Shown piece after piece: positions 21,650 to 34,400 of a DNA stretch of 64,000 nt (position 1 is its first letter; each line of letters opens with the position of its first letter). The stretch covers positions 11,069,226 to 11,133,225 of the forward strand of contig NC_087074.1 of NCBI RefSeq assembly GCF_026151205.1. Direction: 5' to 3'. The translations under genes and the position numbers were made by a program. A model generated the notes under the pieces. It ran no database searches. It saw nothing but the letters and a program-made list of their open reading frames with translations, and had not been told where the DNA came from. This DNA is from Bolinopsis microptera (taxonomy: Eukaryota > Ctenophora > Tentaculata > Lobata > Bolinopsidae).

Positions 21650-24419
21650 ATGAGTACCTCTGTTCTAAAAAAGCTTATAAACTCGACTGCTGAGTCGAAC
21701 ATATCGATGAGGAAACAGATAAAAGAACAACAGATGTCTCTTTCGCGGTTAGAACATCGGATGAAACAGAAGAAGTTAGGCAGCACTACGCAGAGACAAA
21801 ATCAACTTAGAATACCCCCTGGAAAGATGGTATGTCTTCGATAATTATATATACACTATTTCAATTGTTATTTTATAGTTATTTCTGAGCGCAATGTTAT
21901 GTTTTACAGATTCAATATCAATACTCAGTGGATATGCAGATTAACAGTAATGTTACACCAGATAATAAAAGCAAAAGGAAAGATGATAATGCGAGTGAGG
22001 AACGATAAAGCAATATTAGACGAGCTCACCAACACCAAACACCGAGCGGACAGTGACGACGAGATGACGGACAAATCCTCCCCCAAATTCGACTCAAAAA
22101 CAGCCCCCAACCTTATTATCCAGAGTTCAGTGCAGAACGCGCCCACTGCTACAAGTGTGCCGCCTCCCCACACAGCAGTGCAGCCCCCGCCCCACTCTCA
22201 CCCGCCTCCCCCTGGATATTACCAGCACCCTCCCCCTGGATACAATCCTCGACCTCCAATTGTTCTAGACAGACATTATTCTCACCATCAACCAGTACAC
22301 TATGTCGAGGAATATGTCCAGTAAGTTCTCAGCTATGAGAGGTCACTCATTACTTTTAAAAGGAATTAAATCATCATTATTTTGATATCACTTTATGCTG
22401 TATAAAACTTATATATCAAGTAAATGCTACGATTGTTTTACTTTATTTATTTATTTACTATTTACTACGGGGGAAGTTGTTTAGAGGTTTAATAAAAAAT
22501 GTTTGAAATTAATTAATTTCAGTGAGCCGCCACCCACAGTCTACAAAGTTCGCAAGCCCTATCCTCGTTCCTACCCAGAACCAGTGATAGTGTACCCTAA
22601 TGAACCAACTTCCCCTCACGACCACTATCAGCGCTCCCGCCCTACCGAGTATAAAACATCACATTATCCCTCAGAATCGTGGCATTCCTCGCATTCCCCG
22701 CCACCTCGTCACCACAACACGTCTCCAAGATATAAACACAGTGGTCCTGGTCACTACCAGCACAGAGAGGAGCCGGTATTGAAGGAGGAGGATAGAAGTT
22801 GGAACTCGGCTTCAATTAATCACTATGTGGATGTGAGTGTTGGTTAATTAGTTTGTTAATTGGTTAATTAGTTTGTTAATTAGTTTGTTAATTAGTTTGT
22901 TAATTGGTTAATTAGTTTGTTAACTGGTTAATTAGTTTGTTAATTAGTTTGTTAATTGGTTAATTAGTTTGTCAAATATTGGTTAATTAGTTTTTTAATT
23001 GTTTAATTAGTTTGTTAATGATCTTAATCTTTGAATATTTGGTAACTTAGTATGTAGTTTGACGAATTTTAGGATGAAGCTGAGAGTGACAACTTAATTT
23101 GTGATCGGAATGTTAGTTGTTACTAAGTATAACTATAAGTTTTATCCTAACGGTGGTGTTATTAAATGTTAAATTTATCATTATCTAATGTGTCATTACC
23201 TCAGACCAGCAGAAAGAGGAGTTATCCTTCAAAGGAGAGTACTGACAATGTTATAAGACACGATCTGACGAAGCGTCCCACTAAAAACACCCAATTCAGG
23301 GTTCTTATCTCTAATCTTCATCCTTCTGTTACTTTACAGGACATTGAGGTACTAGACCTTATAAACTATTTTACACTTATTACAAATTCTCCTTCCCCAA
23401 CTGAATCTTGATACTGTTTCAGTGCCATATCTTCTCTTGTGACCTTAAAACAATCACACAACAAGAGATGTAATGTAACCAATTCCAGGAACTGTTCAGT
23501 GCGATCGACACAGTGGAGCACATACAGATGTTATACCCAGGGGTAGCCGAAGTGTTGTACATAAGTGAACAAAGTGCCTCTGTCTCAGTTGAGAGGTATC
23601 ACAATAGAGACCTAGATGGGCAGCCCATGCAGATCAGTTACTCCCTTGTTCCAGTTACTAAACGGTTCGTTCACATTCCTCTTGTTAGTTTCCTGTTATT
23701 TGTTGCTTTTTGTGTTTTTTCTAAAGATGTTAAATTTGGGATTTGTTCCGTAATAATTATAATCGATTCCTCGTTGTCGCTGTATTGTTACATGTCATAT
23801 AATGTAATGACTGTATAATCTGTCTTTGTCCCTGAGTAATTCCATAATACCACAGCAGAGAGAGTGAAACTGGTCCAACAATACGCAACATTCCACCACC
23901 ACAGAGACCGGCTGTAACAACTAAACCTACTAAACCTGCCACACAAAATACCTCTAAACACAGAAATAACCGACCAGAACCCCAACTGAAGATAAAAAAT
24001 TCCGGGTAAAACACCAAAACTCTTAAATACACTTCGTTTCTAATTACTGCATTCTTGCTTTCGTTTATGTAGAACAACTAAACTGAATAAGATAGCTGTA
24101 TCGTTAGCCGTATATTTACAAGCTTGTTGAATTATTGACAGTGCCCATTTCCAGGAAACCAGAACAGAAGACTTCAGCCATTTACCGGCGAGAGCAGGAG
24201 TTTATACCCCTGACACAAAGTGCCCCTCAACCCAGTTATAAGAGACCTAAGACGAGGGGGCGTGGGCCGAACAGGGGGGTGGCACGAGGCTCGCACTCTA
24301 GCGCAACACCACACTCTAGCAGAGCGCCGTCGCACTCTAGCGCGGTGCCTCATTCTAGCCTGCCACCTGTACACTCTGATACTGAGTCTAGTGTTCACTC
24401 CTTTACTGTGACTATGTAG
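21650..24419 (+). CDS. POLDIP3: POLDIP3/SKAR-like RRM protein
   Basis: Eight exons can be joined in phase: 21650-21829, 21910-21994, 22104-22320, 22523-22832, 23205-23348, 23489-23664, 23859-24005 and 24155-24419, about 507 residues. The centre is an RRM spanning exons 5-6: FRVLISNLHPSVTLQDIE, then ELFSAIDTVEHIQMLYPG, VAEVLYISEQSASVSVERY and HNRDLDGQPMQISY. The GVAEV and N-R-x-LDGQPM pattern fits POLDIP3 (SKAR), an exon-junction and TREX-associated mRNA-export factor, better than ALYREF. A Pro/His/Tyr-rich region precedes the RRM, and a basic, HSS-repeat tail follows (RGRGPNRGVARG). The 109-bp intron 21995-22103 is inferred from GTGAG and CAG signals because the frame changes there. Exon 6 uses an unusual GTTCGT donor. 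The RRM assignment is firm; the exact orthologue less so. Confidence 0.72.
22845..23030 (+). repeat. TTAATTAGTTTG minisatellite in a POLDIP3-like intron
   Basis: Irregular tandem copies of TTAATTGGTTAATTAGTTTG fill the start of intron 4. It is low complexity and non-coding. Confidence 0.8.
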
Positions 24420-25256
24420 TATAGAACTAGCTCATGTTGACTGTAGCATATAATGTACACTGTCTTCTAGGTGCATTTTTAGGATGATACATTGTAATGG
24501 CATGTCACGTGACGTATTCTGTAAATCTGATCCGCATATCTACTACTGGAGTATTGTGTAGAATATCAAGTGTGGGATGGTGTGTAATCTGATACAGGGT
24601 AGAAAGGGGTGAATAGTGAAGCAGGAGTAAACCCGGTTTAGGCTAAAATGTTTAGCAATCTACACATTTTGTGGCCGTGACTTGGTCCAAAAATAGAAGC
24701 TTAACGTCTTATGATATTCAGTATTTTCGAAAGGTTTTTAAAAAGTATGAGATTTATATTAAGTTGGTGCTGTCGTGAGTAGGTCCAAAACTTTATTTTA
24801 ATTGTTGGTCCGTACTCCAGAATTTGGTGTTGCGAGCAGATCTTGGTAAAGGAAATTAAGTGTTTACTAGTTTAAAGTTGTAATGGAGCATTGTTTTTCT
24901 AGTTAGATGAATGGATACGTTTTATGTTGTAGAGGCAGGACATTGATTTGCTTTGACTAATGTCTTCTTGAATATTTACAAATTCATTTGATTTTGACCC
25001 ATCAAGAATTATGGGAAAATTATATTAACTGTATTTATACGCTTTAACCCCGAAACTGATTTTAAACAGCTTGAGGTTTATACATATAACATTTTATAAT
25101 TGCAATTTTTTACGAGAAATGTGTATTTTAGCTGCCAATATGTATATGGCGTTAGGGTTGAATTTGTATCTAGTTATTATCAGTTCATAACATGAGACGT
25201 TTCACTTTTTCCAAATATAGTTCTGCTGTGTACTTCTCTCCTAAACTCTTATATGG
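24420..25256. other. 3' flank of POLDIP3-like gene and spacer
   Basis: T-rich non-coding DNA leading into the minisatellite. No reading frame or RNA gene is supported. Confidence 0.55.
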
Positions 25257-28200
25257 CATATTCCATCTCTCACCTTGTTGTAAATATCATAACAAACACT
25301 CAGTCTCTAACCAGATAACACGCATATTCCCTCTCTCACCTTGCTGTTAATATCATAACAAACACTCAGTCTCTAACCAGATAACACGCATATTCCCTCT
25401 CTCACCTTGCTGTTAATATCATAACAAACACTCAGTTTCTAACCAGATAACACGCATATTCCCTCTCTCACCTTGCTGTTAATATCATAACAAACACTCA
25501 GTCTCTAGTTATAAATATCATAACGAACACTCAGTCTCTAACCAGATAACACGCATATTCCCTCTCTCACCTTGCTGTTAATATCATAACGAACACTCAG
25601 TCTCTAACCAGATAACACGCATATTCCCTCTCTCACCTTGCTGTTAATATCATAACAAACACTCAGTCTCTAACCAGATAACACGCATATTCCCTCTCTC
25701 ACCTTGCTGTTAATATCATAACAAACACTCAGTTTCTAACCAGATAACACGCATATTCCCTCTCTCACCTTGCTGTAAATATCATAACAAACACTCAGTT
25801 TCTAACCAGATAACACGCATATTCCCTCTCTCACCTTGTTGTAAATATCATAACGAACACTCAGTCTCTAACCAGATAACACGCATATTCCCTCTCTCAC
25901 CTTGTTGTAAATATCATAACAAACACTCAGTTTCTAACCAGATAACACGCATATTCCCTCTCTCACCTTGCTGTTAATATCATAACAAACACTCAGTTTC
26001 TAACCAGATAACACGCATATTCCCTCTCTCACCTTGCTGTTAATATCATAACAAACACTCAGTTTCTAACCAGATAACACGCATATTCCCTCTCTCACCT
26101 TGCTGTTAATATCATAACGAACACTCAGTTTCTAACCAGATAACACGCATATTCCCTCTCTCACCTTGCTGTTAATATCATAACAAACACTCAGTCTCTA
26201 GTTATAAATATCATAACGAACACTCAGTCTCTAACCAGATAACACGCATATTCCCTCTCTCACCTTGCTGTTAATATCATAACGAACACTCAGTTTCTAA
26301 CCAGATAACACGCATATTCCCTCTCTCACCTTGCTGTTAATATCATAACAAACACTCAGTCTCTAACCAGATAACACGCATATTCCCTCTCTCACCTTGC
26401 TGTTAATATCATAACAAACACTCAGTTTCTAACCAGATAACACGCATATTCCCTCTCTCACCTTGCTGTTAATATCATAACGAACACTCAGTCTCTAACC
26501 AGATAACACGCATATTCCCTCTCTCACCTTGCTGTTAATATCATAACAAACACTCAGTCTCTAGTTATAGATATCATAACGAACACTCAGTCTCTAACCA
26601 GATAACACGCATATTCCCTCTCTCACCTTGCTGTTAATATCATAACAAACACTCAGTCTCTAACCAGATAACACGCATATTCCCTCTCTCACCTTGCTGT
26701 TAATATCATAACAAACACTCAGTTTCTAACCAGATAACACGCATATTCCCTCTCTCACCTTGCTGTTAATATCATAACAAACACTCAGTTTCTAACCAGA
26801 TAACACGCATATTCCCTCTCTCACCTTGCTGTTAATATCATAACAAACACTCAGTCTCTAACCAGATAACACGCATATTCCCTCTCTCACCTTGCTGTTA
26901 ATATCATAACAAACACTCAGTTTCTAACCAGATAACACGCATATTCCCTCTCTCACCTTGTTGTAAATATCATAACAAACACTCAGTCTCTAACCAGATA
27001 ACACGCATATTCCCTCTCTCACCTTGCTGTTAATATCATAACAAACACTCAGTTTCTAACCAGATAACACGCATATTCCCTCTCTCACCTTGCTGTTAAT
27101 ATCATAACGAACACTCAGTCTCTAACCAGATAACACGCATATTCCCTCTCTCACCTTGCTGTTAATATCATAACGAACACTCAGTTTCTAACCAGATAAC
27201 ACGCATATTCCCTCTCTCACCTTGCTGTTAATATCATAACAAACACTCAGTTTCTAACCAGATAACACGCATATTCCCTCTCTCACCTTGCTGTTAATAT
27301 CATAACAAACACTCAGTCTCTAACCAGATAACACGCATATTCCCTCTCTCACCTTGCTGTTAATATCATAACGAACACTCAGTTTCTAACCAGATAACAC
27401 GCATATTCCCTCTCTCACCTTGCTGTTAATATCATAACAAACACTCAGTCTCTAACCAGATAACACGCATATTCCCTCTCTCACCTTGCTGTTAATATCA
27501 TAACAAACACTCAGTTTCTAACCAGATAACACGCATATTCCCTCTCTCACCTTGCTGTTAATATCATAACGAACACTCAGTCTCTAACCAGATAACACGC
27601 ATATTCCCTCTCTCACCTTGCTGTTAATATCATAACAAACACTCAGTTTCTAACCAGATAACACGCATATTCCCTCTCTCACCTTGCTGTTAATATCATA
27701 ACAAACACTCAGTCTCTAGTTATAAATATCATAACGAACACTCAGTCTCTAACCAGATAACACGCATATTCCCTCTCTCACCTTGCTGTTAATATCATAA
27801 CGAACACTCAGTTTCTAACCAGATAACACGCATATTCCCTCTCTCACCTTGCTGTTAATATCATAACAAACACTCAGTCTCTAACCAGATAACACGCATA
27901 TTCCCTCTCTCACCTTGCTGTTAATATCATAACGAACACTCAGTCTCTAACCAGATAACACGCATATTCCCTCTCTCACCTTGCTGTTAATATCATAACA
28001 AACACTCAGTCTCTAACCAGATAACACGCATATTCCATCTCTCACCTTGTTGTAAATATCATAACAAACACTCAGTTTCTAACCAGATAACACGCATATT
28101 CCCTCTCTCACCTTGCTGTTAATATCATAACAAACACTCAGTCTCTAGTTATAAATATCATAACGAACACTCAGTCTCTAACCAGATAACACGCATATTC

Positions 28201-28492
28201 CCTCTCTCACCTTGCTGTTAATATCATAACGAACACTCAGTTTCTAACCAGATAACACGCATATTCCCTCTCTCACCTTGCTGTTAATATCATAACAAAC
28301 ACTCAGTCTCTAACCAGATAACACGCATATTCCCTCTCTCACCTTGCTGTTAATATCATAACAAACACTCAGTCTCTAGTTATAGATATCATAACGAACA
28401 CTCAGTCTCTAACCAGATAACACGCATATTCCCTCTCTCACGGGCTTGCTGTTAATATCATAACAAACCCTCAGTTTCTAACCAGATAACAC
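25257..28492 (+). repeat. 66-bp minisatellite, about 3.2 kb
   Basis: A tandem array of a 66-bp unit containing TCACCTTGCTGTTAATATC, ATAACAAACACTCAG and TAACCAGATAACACGCATAT. By length it holds close to 48 units. Variation is confined to a few sites (CAAAC or CGAAC, GTCTC or GTTTC, GCTGTTA or GTTGTAA). About six units carry an extra segment of roughly 33 bp, TCTAGTTATAAATATCATAAC, spaced irregularly, giving a loose higher-order structure. The last unit decays at CCAGATAACACC and the ATP5PO start codon follows at 28499, so the array occupies the place of promoter and 5' UTR. Confidence 0.97.
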
Positions 28493-28498
28493 CTAGAT

Positions 28499-31400
28499 AT
28501 GGCTGCCAGACTTGCCGCAGCAGTGCGTTGTCACTCCCGCTCCCTATCCACCGCCTCCGAGTTTATCCGGGGCCCAGTTCAGGTGTTCGGTATCGAGGGT
28601 CGGTACGCGCACGCGCTTTACAGCGCTGCTACTAAAGCAGGCAGTGCTGACGCTATCGAGAGCCAACTCAACTCTCTACAGGTTAGTATTTCTAGTACTC
28701 TTAACACATGCTGGGGGGGGGGGGGTCAACCTCATTTTACCTCATGAGGCCAGCCAAAAAAGGCAAAATTGGGATGAGGTAAAATGAGGTAAAATGAGGT
28801 AAATAAATCTAGTTTTCTAAGCCTTTTTTTAGATGCAAAAAAGGTTTATTCGAAGTCATTATAATATAATTCGAGGCTGTGCATGGTCTTTCATGATATT
28901 TAATGGTTTATTAGGGGTGATGTGGTCCCTGGGAAGGGGCATTCCCAGTTTAACATACTTACTCTCCAAACTTGGGGTAAATAAAACTTAGCATTATAAT
29001 TATTATTTATGAAAAGAAAATTGAACATTTCAATTTCCATGATCCATTAGCTTTAGGAAATTGTTAATTGCACTTGCTAAGTTTTGTAAAGGAATTAGCA
29101 ATAACTTTAGTGTCACTTTGGCAGTTGCCAATTTATGGGGATATTTCCGCATTGCATGACATGGACCATTTAAATAATATCTTAGTTTGATATTGCGATT
29201 ATCGAGTCACTCTGAAACAAATTGTGTCTAACTAGACCAAATGTAAACAACAGTTGTGCATGGAACTGGATTGGATATCTACATGAATTTAGTCGAAATT
29301 GCATAGTGAGATAGTGAAAGGTCATTTCATAATAAATTACTCATATAAACTCATACTTCATACAATTCTAAGTTCTTATCATGTACATTTTCAATGTTCA
29401 TGATTCGCTGTAGAATAAAGGGCGGTTCACAAAACCACTTTTCGTTCATATAATTAGATATCACCTCTAATTAGTTGCTCTATAGGATCAGGAACAACCA
29501 AACAATTTTTTGTGTCTACGGTTTCGTATAATACTGACTTGGGCCACGCCCATATTTTTCACCAATTTTTAACAGGTAAAATTATCTAAATCGTCAATTT
29601 AGTCACGAAGGAGTTTGGAAGGAGTTCTAAATGTGTGCTCCTCTAAAACAGTAGGAAATGGTTAACTTTAGTCGAGGTTTCAGGTCTCTACAATGTCGGG
29701 AAGTTCCTGCAGGAATTTGCGCATTGCGCTGAAGCGCAAGATTCACTGCGTCAAAAGCGAAGGTCGTAGAGACATGAGACCTTGACTAAAGTTAACCATT
29801 TCATACCATTGCTATCAGAGTATGCCACTTTCAGAGTCCTGAACACACTCCTACAGCTCTTAATCGTCAATTATATGAATTTTACCTGTTAAAATATATC
29901 ATCTTTAACTGATGTCAATTTAGTTTAAAACACTGTTAGTTTTTAAAAAGAACATATTACTTCACACCAAACTAACGCACAATATGATAATATAAAAAAG
30001 GAAGGTTTTCCTTGGATTCCGAATTCAACTTTGATTATATCCTGGCACTGATTATCACTTCTCGATTGTTCTCCATTTTCCAATGCAGTCAGCAAGTTCC
30101 AATTTAGGTAGACTAGGTTTTCGAATCTTCATATTATGTTCAGAAGCAGGCCAGAAGGGGTTGTTACCAGAGGAATATCTTCTTGAACAAGGAATTAATG
30201 AGGTCTTCATTTATTTCTTCATAACTCGTCATTGACAGTCCGGACAGGATGAGCATTGACGAGATCCACTGATTACTTCATAGCTCGTCATAGATAGGAT
30301 CAGTATTAAATGAGGTCGAATGATTACTTCATAGCTCGTCACTAACTGGATCAGCATAACATGACTAACAACTAACGAGGTCAAGTGATCTCTTGCTGAT
30401 ACATCAAAACAAGATCAGTAAATAGCTATAAATATCGAAAAAAATTAGCTTAGAAATTACAGAGTACAAATGCCTTCTTCAGAACTAACTCTTTGGCCTC
30501 ATCTTTTTAAATCACTCATTCCCTCTGAAACAAGATAATGCTTAGGACTAGGAGGAACTTAGTTAACTTCTTGTATAATTCGGTAAGAGGAAAATTCCTT
30601 AGTGAGCTAAAATTCTTTTGTAGGATGTTACCACTTATCATATCTGTTATCCAGCATAATCCCGCAACTACTAACTAGACCCTCTTATCCTGGAGTCTTG
30701 ACAATGACAATTGACAGCAGCAATGTACACTATTTTGATGGTCCAGGTCTCCAAGAAAACCTTCCTCTTTATATTCTCATATTGTGTGTGAGTTTGGTGT
30801 GAAGTATTATTTTCTTTTTTAAAACTAACAGTGTTAAACTAAATTGATATCAGTAAAAGATGATATATTTTAACAGGTAAAATTCATACAATTGACGATT
30901 AAGAGATATGGGAGTGTGTTTAGGACTCTGAAAGTGGCATACTCTTATAGCAATGGTATGAAATGGTTAACTTTAGTCACGGTCTCATGTCTCTACGACC
31001 TTCGCTTTTGGCGCTGTGAATCTTGCGCTTCAAGCGCAATGCGCAAATTCCTGCAGGAACTTTCCGACATTGTAGAGACCTGAGACCTCGACTTAAGTTA
31101 ACCATTTCCTACTGTTTATATTAGAGGAGCACACATTTAGAACTCCTTCCATACTCCTTCGTGACTAAATTGACGATTTAGAGAATTTTACCTGTTAAAA
31201 ATTTTTGCCGAGATTTACCTCATTTTACCTCATGAGGCCAGCCAAAAAAGGCAAAATTGGGATGAGGTAAAATGAGGTAAAATGAGGTTGACCCCCCCCC
31301 CCCCCATGCTTGACACAGATAGTTAATAGTGGCATGCAGTGTCAATAATGGTGCTTTTTAAAGTATTTCGAATTCCTCTATTTTGTATAGTTTGCACTTT

Positions 31401-34400
31401 AAAGTACGTTTAAGGTACCCTACACTCACGATTTGTTGATTGAGCTGTGATGGTGACTTCATAAAAAAGTTGTTATATTGTTTATCTTTGTCAGGGAGCT
31501 ATTGACTCTGTTAGTGGAGTAAAGGAGTATCTAACTCTCCCAGTATGCAGCAAAGAAGAGAAGAAATCTACTCTTGGAGGTTAATATTAACCGTGTTATT
31601 CTAGTTTTAGGATATGTGTATACTGTACTTTATCGTAAAACGACGCAGCTAATGGGTGTATAATTTATGTATATGAATGTATAACTAGTGTATGATTTAT
31701 CATAATACTAACAAATTGTCAGGAGCGTTTGATGAAGCAGGAATAGATCCCCTTATCGGCAACATGGTATCAACAATGATAGATAACAAGAGATCCGCTA
31801 ACATTTCGGGTGTTGTCGGAGCATTTAACACTATCATGGCAGCGCAACGTGGCGAGGTTAGTTTAACTTACTATAGTAACTAAATGAGTAACACTATAGC
31901 AACTAAGCGAGGTTTATTATTATTCAGTTTAGAACTGTTCGACTTGTGAATGGGGGGGGGGGTGTCACGTCCGTCTATGTCCGCTTGTCTCATAGAATCC
32001 AAAAAGGACAGGACATAGGCGGACATAGGCGGACATAGACGGACATGGGCGGACATAGGCGGACATAGACGGACATAGGCGGACATAGGCGGACATAGGC
32101 GGACATTAATGGACACCTAAATTGCTAAATAAAATGTTCAATTTTTGCTGTTATAGGGGGATCATGTTTTTTGTCCGTTCGGTACCCTATATTTTCCAAA
32201 CGGACAAAAAATAGAGCGGACAAAAACGGACAAAAATGGACAAAAACGGACAAAATGGAAATAACATTTAGATGCTTCCTCCTCCTACTCTTCCTCCTCC
32301 TCCCCCTGGGTCATCCTGATCTTCCTCAGTCCTCTTCCTCCTCCCCTCCTCAGTCCTCCTCCTACTCCTCCTCCTCGTCCTCAGTCCTCCTCATCAGTCC
32401 TCAACAGTCCTCCTCCTCCCCAGTCCTCCTCCTCCTCCTGAGTCCTCCTCCTGGGTCCTCCTCCTCTTCATCCTCCTCCTCTTCCTCCCCAGTCCTCAGT
32501 CCTCCTCAGTCCTCCTCCTCATCCTTCTCCTCAGTCCTCCATCCTCCTCCTCAGTCCTCCCCCAGTCCTCCTCCTCCTCCTATTCAGTCCTCCTCCTCCT
32601 CCTCCTCCTTCTCAGTCCTCCTCAGTCCTCCTCCTCCTCCTCCTCCTCTTCCCTCTCAGTCATCCTCCTCAGCCATCCACCTCAGTCCTCCTCAGTCCTC
32701 CTCCTCCTGGGTCCTCCTCCTCCTCTTCCTCCTCGGTCCTCAGTCCTCCTCCTCCTGGGTCCTCCTCCTCATCCTTCTCATCAGTCCTCCTCCTCAGTCA
32801 TCCTCCTCAGCCATCCTCCCCAGCCATCCTCCTCAGTACTCCTCAGTCCTCCTCCTTCTCAGTCATCGTCAGTCCTCCTCCTCAGTCCTCCTCAGTCCTC
32901 CTCCTCCTGATCCTCCCCAGTCCTCTTCCTCCTCCCCTCCTCACTCCTCCTCCTACTCTTCCTCCTCGTCCTCAGTCCTCCTCATCAGTCCTCAACAGTT
33001 CTCCTCCTCCCCAGTCCTCCTCCTCCTGGGGCCTTTTCCTGGGTCCTCCTCCTCCTGGGTCCTCCTCCTCCTGGGTCCTCCTTCTCCTCCTCAGTCCTTC
33101 TCCTCCTCCTCCTCTTCCTCCTCTTCCTCCTCTTCCTCCTCAGTCATCCTCCTCCTCCTCATCCTCCTCAGCCATCCTCCCCAGTCATCCTCCTCAGCCA
33201 TCCTCCTCAGCCATCCTCCTCAGCCCTCCTCCTTCTCAGTCCTCCTCAGTCCTCCTGAGTCCTCCTCCTCCTCAGTCATCCTCCTCAGTTCTCCTCCTCC
33301 TCCTCATAGGTCCTCCTTCTGGGTCCTCCTCCTCCTCCTCCTCCTAGGTCCTCCTTCTGGGTCCTCCTCCTCCTCCTGGGTCCTCCTCCTCATCCTTCTC
33401 ATCAGTCCTCCTCCTCCCCAGTCCTCTCCCAGTCCCCCTCCTTCTCCTCCTCCTATTCAGTCCTCCTCCTCCTCCTCCTCAGTTCTCCTCAGTCCTCCTT
33501 ATCATTTCTCCTTCAAGTCCTCCTCCTGAGTCCTCCTCCTCTTCCTTCTGAGTCCTCCTCCTGAGTCCTCCTCCTCCTCCCTCTCAGTCATCCTCCTCAG
33601 TCATCCTCCTCAGCCATCCTCCCCAGCCATCCTCCTCAGCCATCCTCCTCAGTACTCCTCAGTCCTCCTCCTTCTCAGTCATCGTCAGTCCTCCTCCTCA
33701 GTCCTCCTCAGTCCTCCTCCTCCTGGGTCCTCCTCCTGGGTCCTCCTGGGTCTTCCTGATCCTCCCCAGTCCTCTTCCTCCTTCCCTCCTCACTCCTCCT
33801 CCTACTCTTCCTCCTCGTCCTCAGTCCTCCTCATCAGTCCTCAACAGTTCTCCTCCTCCCCAGTCCTCCTCCTCCTCCTGGGGCCTTTTCCTGGGTCCTC
33901 CTCCTGGGTCCTCCTCCTCCTGGGTCCTCCTCCTCCTCAGTCCTCCTTCTCCTCCTCAGTCCTTCTCCTCCTCCTCCTCAGTCCTCTTCCTCCTCTTCCT
34001 CCTTTTCCTCCTCTTCCTCCTCTTCCTCCTCTTCCTCCTCTTCCTCCTCCTCCTCCCTCTCAGTCATCCTCCTCAGCCATCCTCCTCAGCCATCCTCCTC
34101 AGCCCTCCTCCTTCTCAGTCCTCCTCAGTCCTCCTGAGTCCTCCTCCTCCTCAGTCATCCTCCTCAGTTCTCCTCCTCCTCCTCCTAGGTCCTCCTTCTG
34201 GGTCCTCCTCCTCCTCCTCCTCCTCCTAGGTCCTCCTTCTGGGTCCTCCTCCTCCTCCTGGGTCCTCCTCCTCATCCTTCTCATCAGTCCTCCTCCTCCC
34301 CAGTCCTCTCCCAGTCCCCCTCCTTCTCCTCCTCCTATTCAGTCCTCCTCCTCCTCCTCCTCAGTTCTCCTTAGTCCTCCTTATCATTTCTCCTAAGTCC

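Noticed and set aside
25257-28492. The regular repeats superficially resemble a CRISPR array
   Set aside because: The whole 66-bp unit is repeated with only point variants, so there are no unique spacers. The context is a spliced animal gene region.
32171-33529. A 452-codon Ser/Pro-rich open frame, and a similar 236-codon frame at 34688-35398
   Set aside because: They arise from TCC-type low-complexity DNA inside an ATP5PO intron, where all frames lack stops. There is no domain, no codon structure and no conserved start.
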